From positions 1 through 64,000 of the forward strand of contig NZ_BMNH01000033.1 in assembly GCF_014646355.1 (NCBI RefSeq): 64,000 bases of DNA, written 5' to 3'. Position 1 is the first letter of the stretch. Every line of letters begins with the position of its first letter. Under the pieces are notes generated by a model. The model had not been told where the DNA came from. It made no database searches and saw only the letters and a list, made by a program, of their open reading frames with translations. Source of the DNA: Nonomuraea cavernae (lineage in GTDB: Bacteria > Actinomycetota > Actinomycetes > Streptosporangiales > Streptosporangiaceae). Shown here one piece after another: positions 1 to 6,412 of the stretch. The position numbers and the translations under genes were made by a program.

Positions 1-104
1 CGATGCTGAAGCGCCCGCTTCCGGCCCTTTGGGCCTGCTCGCCGTAGCTGAAGCCGTCACTTGCCGGCACAGTGCGGGCCGGGCGCCGTAGCCGTGGCTC
101 TTGC
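1..104. repeat. Left arm of 104-base perfect inverted repeat
   Basis: This arm is the exact reverse complement of 1341-1444. Similarity continues imperfectly for about 16 more bases inward (105-120 against 1325-1340, three mismatches). The arm starts at the first base of the window, so its true outer end is not visible. The two arms enclose 1.24 kb of degraded sequence. Possible origins are two opposed copies of an element end, or an old inversion or duplication; the sequence alone does not decide. Confidence 0.9.
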
Positions 105-137
105 ATTCGCGGACCTGGCCCGCTTCCTAGCAGCGGA

Positions 138-479
138 CAGGCCGCCGTCGCACGGGCGGATCTGGCCGATGCCGCGGCAGGTGCGACGGTGGAGGCTCCC
201 GCTCATGCGGGGCGCATCTACGAACTCGTCGGTGAGTAGCCCATCGGCGGCACCGATCTGGCCCACGCGCACGGCCCGCACGTCACCCATGAGCCGGAGA
301 CCCTCGCCCAGGCCCGTATGCGTATTGCCGCTTCCGGCGCTGAGCCGTTCCAGGTGCCGATGCTGGTGGGCACCTACTCCGCCATCGCGCGGCCGGCTTC
401 ATGTCCCCGTACCGGCGGTGACCTGCGTCAACTGCTGGATCGCACATCCCGCTCCGCGCTCGCAGCAGCCCTCGAATAG
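138..479 (+). pseudogene. Decayed coding remnant with internal stop
   Basis: In this frame a protein-like stretch runs from the inner end of the left repeat arm to TAG 477-479, broken by an in-frame TAG at 237-239. The part before the stop ends in RIYELVGE. The part after contains the stretches EPETLAQARMRIAASGAEP and DLRQLLDRTSRSALAAALE, with amino-acid usage like a normal actinobacterial protein. No start codon or ribosome site is visible, because the repeat arm replaces the beginning. I do not recognise the family. It may be a gene cut by the rearrangement that made the inverted repeat, or chance open sequence. Confidence 0.4.
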
Positions 480-841
480 CTCACACCGCACCAGTCCGCG
501 CCGCCAGGAAATGCCATGCCCTGCGCAGCCGCTTCGGTGGTGGTGGAACTTGTCGAGTCGGTGTGTCCATGCCCGCACAGGTCTCGGCAGGCACTCCCGC
601 CCCGTATCCAGGGGCGGTAGGTGCGCGTCGCAGTAGTGGCCTCCGTATCCGGAGTCGTCTGGTCGCACCGCGCGATCGCCGTGTAGGTGGCGGGCACGCC
701 GTCTTCGCCGCGATCTCGCCGTCCCGGTCGGTCGACTCCGGGCGGATCTGGATGTGAACCGCACCGGGTGCGCGGCTGCTGACCCGCGGGGACATCCCGA
801 ACTTCTGGCTGCGGACAGCCGACGAGATCGGGCACGCTTGC

Positions 842-1126
842 GTGACCACCGAGTCCTACACCCGGCGGCCACCGCTGGAGACCAGGGAGTGGGAGAAGGT
901 GGTCGAGGTCGCCTACGAAGGCCCGACCGGTTCGCTGACACTTATCGACGGCAAGGGAATCACGTTGCCCAAGCTGACGACCAGCGGTCCCGGGGCCTAC
1001 CGAGTGCGGGTTCACCTGCGCGGTCGTGATCTCGTCTACCAGGCCCCCTACCCTCCGGACGGCGCCGTGGAGCTGCTGATCATGGTGTTCCCCGGCGAGT
1101 GGAGGGAGCCGACCGTACACCGGTGA
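842..1126 (+). CDS. Hypothetical protein, probable C-terminal fragment
   Basis: This 94-residue reading frame from a GTG start contains WEKVVEVAYEG, PGAYRVRVHLRGRD and ELLIMVFPGEW. These are the order and spacing of the C-terminal half of a widespread actinobacterial family of unknown function (usually about 130-150 residues). The same frame stays protein-like upstream to a TGA at 755-757 (reads GDIPNFWLRTADEIGHACV), where the family would continue. The natural start has therefore probably been lost, and the GTG at 842 has no convincing ribosome site. It lies between the arms of the inverted repeat, in keeping with local decay. It could still be a short expressed protein. Confidence 0.45.
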   Translation: MTTESYTRRPPLETREWEKVVEVAYEGPTGSLTLIDGKGITLPKLTTSGPGAYRVRVHLRGRDLVYQAPYPPDGAVELLIMVFPGEWREPTVHR

Positions 1127-1340
1127 CGTCGTGCTTCAGAAGGCGTCACCGGATAAACAGGGCAGGGCATGCAGCGGGTTGCGGAATAACGTTCGTCGTC
1201 TGGCATGGCGATCGGGATCTCTGCCCGAGGTGGGCCGCGATCGATGGGTCCGACTCAGGGACCCTTTCCAAGGTCCCAGCGACACATCAACGGATTTAAG
1301 CGTAAGGGCGTCGCCAAGTAGTGCGGCCAGGCCCGCGAGC

Positions 1341-1444
1341 GCAAGAGCCACGGCTACGGCGCCCGGCCCGCACTGTGCCGGCAAGTGACGGCTTCAGCTA
1401 CGGCGAGCAGGCCCAAAGGGCCGGAAGCGGGCGCTTCAGCATCG
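1341..1444. repeat. Right arm of 104-base perfect inverted repeat
   Basis: Exact reverse complement of window bases 1-104. It lies in non-coding sequence. The sequence outside this arm (1445 onward) cannot be compared with the outer side of the left arm, which is beyond the window. Confidence 0.9.
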
Positions 1445-1512
1445 GCGGGAAGGAAGGCGACGGTCCCCGGCCCGTTCTGCGGTGGGCAGGCAGCACGGCG
1501 GGGGCGGTGAAG

Positions 1513-1640
1513 CGGAGGTGGGTGGGCGTTCCGGCCGACTTAAGACCGTGCCAAGTACCCCCGCGCCCGAAACAACGCCGAAGGCGAACATCACCAGACC
1601 CCAGGCAATCGCGGTCGGCCGGAACGCCCACCCACCTCCG
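1513..1640. repeat. 27-base perfect inverted repeat
   Basis: Arm 1513-1539 is the exact reverse complement of 1614-1640, with a 74-base spacer. The arms are GC-rich (core GGTGGGTGGGCGTTCCGGCC). It could form a large cruciform or RNA hairpin, or mark the ends of a very small non-autonomous element. No coding sequence lies between the arms and no flanking target duplication was identified. Confidence 0.85.
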
Positions 1641-1643
1641 CGG

Positions 1644-1747
1644 CCACCCAGACCAACCCAGACCAGGGGCCACCCAGACCAACTCAGAGCAGGGGCCACC
1701 CAGACCAACTCAGAGCAGGGGCCACCCAGACCAACTCAGAGCAGGGG
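1644..1747. repeat. 26-base tandem repeat, four copies
   Basis: Four head-to-tail copies begin at 1644, 1670, 1696 and 1722. Copies two to four are identical and begin CCACCCAGACCAACTCAG; the first differs by three bases and a degraded fifth follows at 1748. The period is not a multiple of three and there are no spacers, so it is neither a coding repeat nor CRISPR. It starts just after the right arm of the 27-base inverted repeat. Iterated repeats can bind replication or partition proteins, but nothing here proves that. Confidence 0.9.
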
Positions 1748-1983
1748 CGGCCCAGGCCAGCTCAGGCCAGCTCAGATCTGCGGCCTCTGGGGCGACCCGG
1801 AGCAGCTCGGGGCCGGCCAAGGTGTACGGACGGTCAGGTTGGTCAAGGGGGCGGGCGTGCAGGTCAGCCCGGTCTCGCGGCGCCCACGGCTCGGAGATGG
1901 GCGGCGGCAACTCGGCAAACCCAGGCAGGGCACGGAGGGGTCGCCGATCAAGGAGGTGAAGGGCCAAGCCGGGCCAGGCTACG

Positions 1984-2559
1984 GTGCCAGGTATGCGGCG
2001 TTGTGATGCCTGCAAAAACTGGGAACCGGCCGGAGCCCCCGGCTGCGCCGGCTGCGCGGCCGTGGTCGACGAACTCGTCGAGGCGGGATGGCGGGAATTC
2101 GTGGCGGGGGAGTTCGCCGGGGCGAGCGCGGCCGAAGAGCGGGACCTCGCGGAGATGGTCGTCGACGAGCCCGACAAGCATCTGTGGCGGGTCGTCGACG
2201 CCGCCTACGACCGGCTGACCTGCGCCGAGTGCGGCGGCAGGCTGAGCCGGGGCCCGGCGGGCTGCACCGGGTGCGATCTGGCCAACGGCTTCAGGTACGT
2301 GGCGATCGAGATCGACCGTCCGGGAGTGCCCCCGGGCAACGAGCACGCGCTCAGGGTCAACGTGTCCGTGGTGCGCAGGCCGTACGGGATCTCGGAGGGT
2401 GAGCTGTTGCTGCGCCGGCTGTCGTTGCCGGTGCTGCTGGAAGGGCTGCTTCCCACTGTGAAACAGGCGCAGGCGACGAAAGCCCTCTACAACAAGGGCG
2501 CCGGCATCGACGAGCTCACTGCCGCCGTCTATGACGGGTGGGGCGGGGTCAGCCCATGA
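1984..2559 (+). CDS. Zinc-ribbon hypothetical protein
   Basis: A 191-residue soluble protein. Two treble-clef or ribbon-like cysteine pairs are visible: CDACKNWEPAGAPGCAGC near residues 7-24 and CAECGGRLSRGPAGCTGC near residues 80-97, each CxxC..CxxC and each likely to hold one zinc ion. The C-terminal half has no recognisable motif. The GTG at 1984 gives the longest frame; an ATG at 1993 is an equally possible start, and neither has a strong ribosome site. Its stop overlaps the convergent Uma2 gene by 11 bases. The family function is unknown; a nucleic-acid or protein-binding adaptor is only a guess. Confidence 0.75.
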   Translation: MPGMRRCDACKNWEPAGAPGCAGCAAVVDELVEAGWREFVAGEFAGASAAEERDLAEMVVDEPDKHLWRVVDAAYDRLTCAECGGRLSRGPAGCTGCDLANGFRYVAIEIDRPGVPPGNEHALRVNVSVVRRPYGISEGELLLRRLSLPVLLEGLLPTVKQAQATKALYNKGAGIDELTAAVYDGWGGVSP

Positions 2560-3124
2560 CCCGGTCGAGGTCGAGATCGATCTCCACGTCGAAGCCGATG
2601 TTGGCGCACAGCCGCTTGCGGTGGATGCCGGTCGGCACGTAGGCCCGCACGACGGGTTCGAGCTCGAACGTGTAGACGACAGGGTTGGTGTCCTCCGCCT
2701 CCACTCGCCAGAAGTGCTGGATGCCGGCGTTGGAGTATTTGATCGGCTTGGTGACGCGGTCCCTGTCTCTGGACTCCTCCGACACCACCTCGACGACCAG
2801 GTGGACGTCCTCGGGCTTGAACGAGGTCACCTTCGGCGCGAGAGCCGACCGGTTGACCAGGAGAATGTCCGGCTCGGGCCGCTGACGCAGGCCCAGCGTG
2901 ACCGCCATCTCGCGGGCGACGACGAACTGCTGGGGCGGTCGGAGTGACTGCTCCAGCAACCGGAGCGTGAGCATGTGGAAAGCCGTCTGTGGCGACATCA
3001 TGATGAGGGACCCATCGATCAGCTCGACGTGCGGGGGCGCGTCGGGGGGAAGGTGATCGAGCATGTCGGCGGTCCAGCCGCCGGGAGGGCCGGGATAGAA
3101 CCACTCCGGAAGGGCGGTGCTCAT
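2549..3124 (-). CDS. Uma2 family endonuclease (DUF820)
   Basis: A 191-residue protein with the PD-(D/E)XK-like arrangement of the Uma2/DUF820 family: HVELIDGSLIMMSP in the N-terminal third, then RPEPDILLVNR with the family aspartate, and LVVEVVSEESRDRDRVTKP carrying the Glu-x-Val-Ser and lysine part of the active site. The length matches the family (about 180-200). Such genes are abundant in actinobacteria and cyanobacteria and are thought to be nuclease-fold proteins, but the physiological role is unknown. The start is the ATG at 3124; the gene stands alone. Confidence 0.88.
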   Translation of the reverse strand: MSTALPEWFYPGPPGGWTADMLDHLPPDAPPHVELIDGSLIMMSPQTAFHMLTLRLLEQSLRPPQQFVVAREMAVTLGLRQRPEPDILLVNRSALAPKVTSFKPEDVHLVVEVVSEESRDRDRVTKPIKYSNAGIQHFWRVEAEDTNPVVYTFELEPVVRAYVPTGIHRKRLCANIGFDVEIDLDLDRVMG

Positions 3125-3182
3125 CGTGGTGCCTCCTCGGACATGTCACGCCGTGGATCCATCGTGTCACGTAAGGTAGCGC

Positions 3183-3788
3183 TCAGGGGAGATCTTTTCG
3201 TTCCTGCACGGTGCGCCTGTAGAGCTCGTCGATCTCGTCGAGCGGGTCGGGGGCGCGGCGGCGTGACTCGATCTCCAACTCGGTGCGCGAGTGGAGGTCG
3301 TCGATGCCGGTCGCGGTGTGGTGGACCTGGTCGCTGAGCAGGTCGGCGCGGATGCGGGCGCACATCGCGGTGAGTTTGGCCTGGTGCTCGCGGAGCCGGT
3401 CGAGGGTGACGTGGTCGACGTAGGGGGAGACGCGGCGCTGCTGGGCGTACATCGCGAGCTGCCCGTCGTGCACGTCGGCCTGGCGGACCAGGTCGGACAG
3501 CAGGTCGGGCAGGTCGCCGAGGCCCCAGCCCTGGCGCTGGGCCTGGTCGACGGCCTGGCGGGTCAGTGACACCTCGCGGCGCAGGTCGAGACGGAGACGT
3601 TCGACCTCGGCGGCGTCGCCGGTGCCCATGGCGTTGACGTGGGTGGTCAGCCGCGTCGTCGCCTGCCTGGCCTTGGTCGCCGCCTTCCGGCCCACTTTGA
3701 CCAGGAAGTAGACGCCGACCCCGGTGAGCAGGAGGAAGAACGCCAGGATCACCAGCACGATGAGAAGGAGCTCGCTGATGGTGCCCAC
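3183..3788 (-). CDS. Membrane-anchored hypothetical protein
   Basis: A 201-residue protein with one N-terminal transmembrane segment (residues about 6-29, LLLIVLVILAFFLLLTGVGV), a short basic stretch and a long charged helical region likely to form coiled coil (residues 55-200), rich in Arg, Asp, Glu and Leu. No enzyme motif is visible. It begins at ATG 3788 after a GGAGG-like sequence. The topology suggests a single-pass protein with a cytoplasmic or periplasmic helical domain. I do not recognise the family. Confidence 0.75.
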   Translation of the reverse strand: MGTISELLLIVLVILAFFLLLTGVGVYFLVKVGRKAATKARQATTRLTTHVNAMGTGDAAEVERLRLDLRREVSLTRQAVDQAQRQGWGLGDLPDLLSDLVRQADVHDGQLAMYAQQRRVSPYVDHVTLDRLREHQAKLTAMCARIRADLLSDQVHHTATGIDDLHSRTELEIESRRRAPDPLDEIDELYRRTVQERKDLP

Positions 3789-3965
3789 CTCCTGATTGGT
3801 CGCTGCCTTCGAGGATAGTGCGCCCGGCGGGTCCGTTGACGGGTGCGGCGGTGGCCCGGCGACTGCTCTTGATCAACTGGTGCCGCTGTGGTTCAGTCCT
3901 CGTACTTACCGCCACGGCTCGTCGGAGGTGTGGGGGTGCTCGCGGGATCCGGGTGAGGAGTGGGC

Positions 3966-4730
3966 ATGCTGGACGGCAAGGTAGTGATCATCACGGGTGG
4001 CGCGCGGGGGATGGGCGCCGCGACGGCCCGGAGGTGCGTCGCCGCGGGAGCGCGGGTGGTGATCACGGACGTGCTCGCCGAGGAGGGCGCCGCCACGGCG
4101 AAGGAGCTCGGCTGCCGCTTCCTCGTTCACGACGTGACGCAGGCCGAGGGATGGGCCTCGGTGGTGGCGACCGTGCTGGAGGAGTACGGACGGATCGACG
4201 GCCTGGTCAACAACGCGGGCGTCTCCACGGTGGCCTTTCTGGAGGAGCAGTCGGCCGAGGACTTCGAGCGGGCGATCAGGGTGAACCTGGTCGGGCCGTT
4301 CCTCGGGGTGAAGGCGGTCATCGAGCCGATGCGGGCAGGGGGCGGCGGCTCGATCGTGAACCTGTCGTCGGTGGCCGGTCTCACCGCGCTCCCGGCCACG
4401 GGCGGCTACGGCGCCTCGAAGTGGGGGGTACGCGGGCTCACCAAGATCGCAGCCATCGAGCTCGGTCCGCGAATCCGGGTCAACTCGGTGCATCCCGGGA
4501 TGATCGTCACCCCGATGACCCAGCAGCATGGAGCGGTCTCCGGCGAGGGCGCCTTTCCCCTCGTGGCGGCCGGACGGTGCGGGGAGCCGGAGGAGGTGGC
4601 CCAGGCGGTGGTGTTCCTGCTGTCGGACGCCGCCTCCTACATGACCGGAGCCGAGCTGGCCGTGGACGGCGGGTGGACGGCCGGACAGACAGCCCTGCTC
4701 AACTACTACATGGACGCCGCCAACTCCTGA
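3966..4730 (+). CDS. SDR family NAD(P)-dependent oxidoreductase
   Basis: A 254-residue classical short-chain dehydrogenase: cofactor loop TGGARGMG near residue 10, NNAG near residue 83, catalytic Ser in NLSSVAG, Tyr and Lys in YGASK, and the PG motif HPGMIVTPM. The sequence is close to 3-alpha/20-beta-hydroxysteroid dehydrogenase-like members, so it probably reduces or oxidises a secondary alcohol or ketone; the substrate is unknown. The ATG at 3966 is chosen over an in-frame GTG at 3960 because GAGGAG (3955-3960) lies five bases before it. A strong hairpin follows the stop. Confidence 0.9.
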   Translation: MLDGKVVIITGGARGMGAATARRCVAAGARVVITDVLAEEGAATAKELGCRFLVHDVTQAEGWASVVATVLEEYGRIDGLVNNAGVSTVAFLEEQSAEDFERAIRVNLVGPFLGVKAVIEPMRAGGGGSIVNLSSVAGLTALPATGGYGASKWGVRGLTKIAAIELGPRIRVNSVHPGMIVTPMTQQHGAVSGEGAFPLVAAGRCGEPEEVAQAVVFLLSDAASYMTGAELAVDGGWTAGQTALLNYYMDAANS

Positions 4731-4733
4731 CGG

Positions 4734-4778
4734 GACGTGTGGGCGCGAGGGCGGGGGACCACGAGGCGCCCACACGTC
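4734..4778 (+). terminator. Hairpin terminator after SDR gene
   Basis: A 13-base perfect stem (4734-4746 with 4766-4778, arm GACGTGTGGGCGC) and a 19-base loop immediately follow the SDR stop codon. There is no U tract, as is usual in high-GC actinobacteria. Confidence 0.7.
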
Positions 4779-4792
4779 GTTCAGGAGCGTAC

Positions 4793-4814
4793 GACTCGCG
4801 CCCGCCGCGCGAGT
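4793..4814 (-). terminator. Hairpin after DUF4126 gene
   Basis: An 8-base perfect stem (GACTCGCG, 4793-4800, with 4807-4814) lies 22 bases beyond the minus-strand stop at 4837, so it probably ends the leftward transcript. Confidence 0.5.
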
Positions 4815-4836
4815 CCTCCCGGCGGCGGATGCGGGG

Positions 4837-5433
4837 TCAGCCCGCGGAGCGACTCCGCCGCTCGGCCCGGCGGCGGCGCACCTTCCGGAGCGCCCACCAC
4901 GCCAGCAGCGCCAGCAGGGCCAGCGCGACGATGACCAGAATCGGCAGGAACACCGCGACGAGGCTCATGCCGAGCGATCCGACGTCCTCCACGGTGCTCG
5001 CGACCGGCGCGCCGACTCCGGCCGTGCCCGCGTTGAGCACCGGCCGGGCCGTCGCCTTCAGAGCGTGTACGGCCAGCGCCACCACAATGCCCAGCAGCCA
5101 CCCCGCCCACGGATTCTCGACCATCCATGTCGACTGGTCGAACTCGGCCGCCGCGTTCGTGGCGCTGAACACGACCCCGCCCGACGCCGGCCGTACGACC
5201 GTCTGGATCATGTCGTTCACCGTGTCGACGGCGGGCACCTTGTCCAGGACCATCTCGGTGGCGAGCAGCACCGCGATGACGCAGATCACCCCCCAGTTGG
5301 ACAGCCAGTCGTAGCCGTCGGGCAGCTTCACCGCGTCGGTGAAGTTGGCCAGCACGCCCACGACCAGCAGCGGGATGTAGGCGTTCAACCCGGCGGCCGT
5401 GGATAACCCCAGCCCTGTCAGCGCAGCGAACAT
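4837..5433 (-). CDS. DUF4126 domain-containing membrane protein
   Basis: A 198-residue protein with the DUF4126 N-terminal signature LTGLGLSTAAGLNAYIPLL (transmembrane segment 1) and three or four further hydrophobic segments. The segment LPILVIVALALLALLAWWAL near the C-terminus is followed by a strongly basic tail (residues 183-198), which predicts a cytoplasmic end. The family function is unknown. Its start lies only four bases after the stop of the upstream choline-kinase-like gene, so the two are almost certainly co-transcribed. Confidence 0.85.
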   Translation of the reverse strand: MFAALTGLGLSTAAGLNAYIPLLVVGVLANFTDAVKLPDGYDWLSNWGVICVIAVLLATEMVLDKVPAVDTVNDMIQTVVRPASGGVVFSATNAAAEFDQSTWMVENPWAGWLLGIVVALAVHALKATARPVLNAGTAGVGAPVASTVEDVGSLGMSLVAVFLPILVIVALALLALLAWWALRKVRRRRAERRSRSAG

Positions 5434-5437
5434 GGCC

Positions 5438-6343
5438 CTAGTCTGCCCGGATCGCGTCGTTCATGAGGCGTGGGAGGTCGGGCCCGGTGAACTCGGCGAC
5501 GGCCCGCTCGTACTTCTCCATCCCCCACGACCAGAAGTCGAAGTCGATGGACTCGTTGGCGCCGTCCTGGATCGAGGCCCACAGGGTCCAGCCGTACTTC
5601 GACATGAGGCCGAGCAGCCGCGCCCGCGCGATCCGATTGCGCAGCCGGCGCCCGTAGTAGGCGGTGACGAGCTCGTCGAGGTGGTCGAGCGGCAGGTCCG
5701 ACTCGCTCCAGATGTTGCCCAGCTCGAAGCAGGGGTCGTTGTTGCCGGCGTACTCGTAGTCGATCAGCCAGAGGCGCTCGCCGTCGTCGATGATGTTGCC
5801 GGGCAGCAGGTCGTTGTTACACGGAACGGTAATTTCCCGCCGTATTTCCAGACATTTCTGGATCTGGGCTACGTCGGGCATGAAGTCGAGATACCGCGCC
5901 GGTAGCCGGAACCCCCGCTCCCGCACGATGGCCAGGTAGCGACGCTGCACGTCGAACATGTCGAAGTCGCCGGTGAACCGGGGGCCCGCGTGCAGCCGCC
6001 GGCACGCCCCGGCCACCCGGGGCAGGTTCCGCGTGTCACGTAGATCGGCCTCGGTGAACGTCCGCCCCGGCAGGAAACCCACCACCAGCACCCCGGCGCC
6101 CGGCACATAGTCGTGAACCGCGGGCCCCACGCCCGCGCGGAAGGCGGCCAGGGTGTTGGCGTGCTCGGCGTCCCGGTCGATGGCCAGCAGCGCCCCGTCG
6201 CTGGCCGAGACGCGCACTACGTACGCGCCGCCGGGGACGGTCACCTTGTAGTTGCGGTTGGTCAGCCCGCCGGGCAGCTCCTCGACGGAACGCGGAACGC
6301 CGGACAGCAGGGGGATGCGGTCGAGGACCTCGCTCAGGGCCAT
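5438..6343 (-). CDS. Choline/ethanolamine kinase-like phosphotransferase
   Basis: A 301-residue aminoglycoside/choline kinase-fold protein. The ATP loop is GGLTNRNYKV near residue 25; the catalytic loop is CNNDLLPGNII near residue 175; the metal-binding DYE triad is in LIDYEYAGNNDPCFELGNI. The family catalytic loop usually begins HND, so the histidine is Asn here; the catalytic Asp is kept. It should phosphorylate choline, ethanolamine or a related amino alcohol. The ATG at 6343 starts the conserved domain; a much longer open frame upstream overlaps the divergent gene and is not real. It is divergent from the flavin/GcvT gene across a shared 69-base promoter region. Confidence 0.82.
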   Translation of the reverse strand: MALSEVLDRIPLLSGVPRSVEELPGGLTNRNYKVTVPGGAYVVRVSASDGALLAIDRDAEHANTLAAFRAGVGPAVHDYVPGAGVLVVGFLPGRTFTEADLRDTRNLPRVAGACRRLHAGPRFTGDFDMFDVQRRYLAIVRERGFRLPARYLDFMPDVAQIQKCLEIRREITVPCNNDLLPGNIIDDGERLWLIDYEYAGNNDPCFELGNIWSESDLPLDHLDELVTAYYGRRLRNRIARARLLGLMSKYGWTLWASIQDGANESIDFDFWSWGMEKYERAVAEFTGPDLPRLMNDAIRAD

Positions 6344-6371
6344 GGTCGATGCTAGCTCCGCAACCCTAAAC

Positions 6372-6381
6372 GGTCTAGACC
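6372..6381. promoter_or_regulatory. Candidate GntR/HutC operator
   Basis: The perfect palindrome GGTCTAGACC matches the HutC-subfamily operator pattern GTNTANAC. It lies between the divergent choline-kinase-like and flavin/GcvT genes. A second, overlapping inverted repeat is CCTTTT (6380-6385) with AAAAGG (6393-6398). A GntR/HutC regulator is encoded just beyond the flavin/GcvT gene (8757-9533) and is the natural candidate to bind here. Confidence 0.5.
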
Positions 6382-6412
6382 TTTTAGTGCCGAAAAGGTT
6401 AACCTCGCGACC

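Larger units (their letters stand above)
1127..1983. other. Gene-free repeat-rich stretch
   Basis: No convincing gene is present. A 38-codon open frame at 1205-1321 (ends FKRKGVAK) has no ribosome site and abuts the right repeat arm; it may be another gene tail. The stretch holds the right 104-base arm (1341-1444), a 27-base inverted repeat (1513-1640) and a four-copy 26-base tandem repeat (1644-1747). Weak purine-rich sequence before 1984 may serve the next gene. Confidence 0.6.

Noticed and set aside
1644..1747. Possible CRISPR array
   Set aside because: The 26-base units are directly adjacent with no unique spacers, and no cas gene is nearby.
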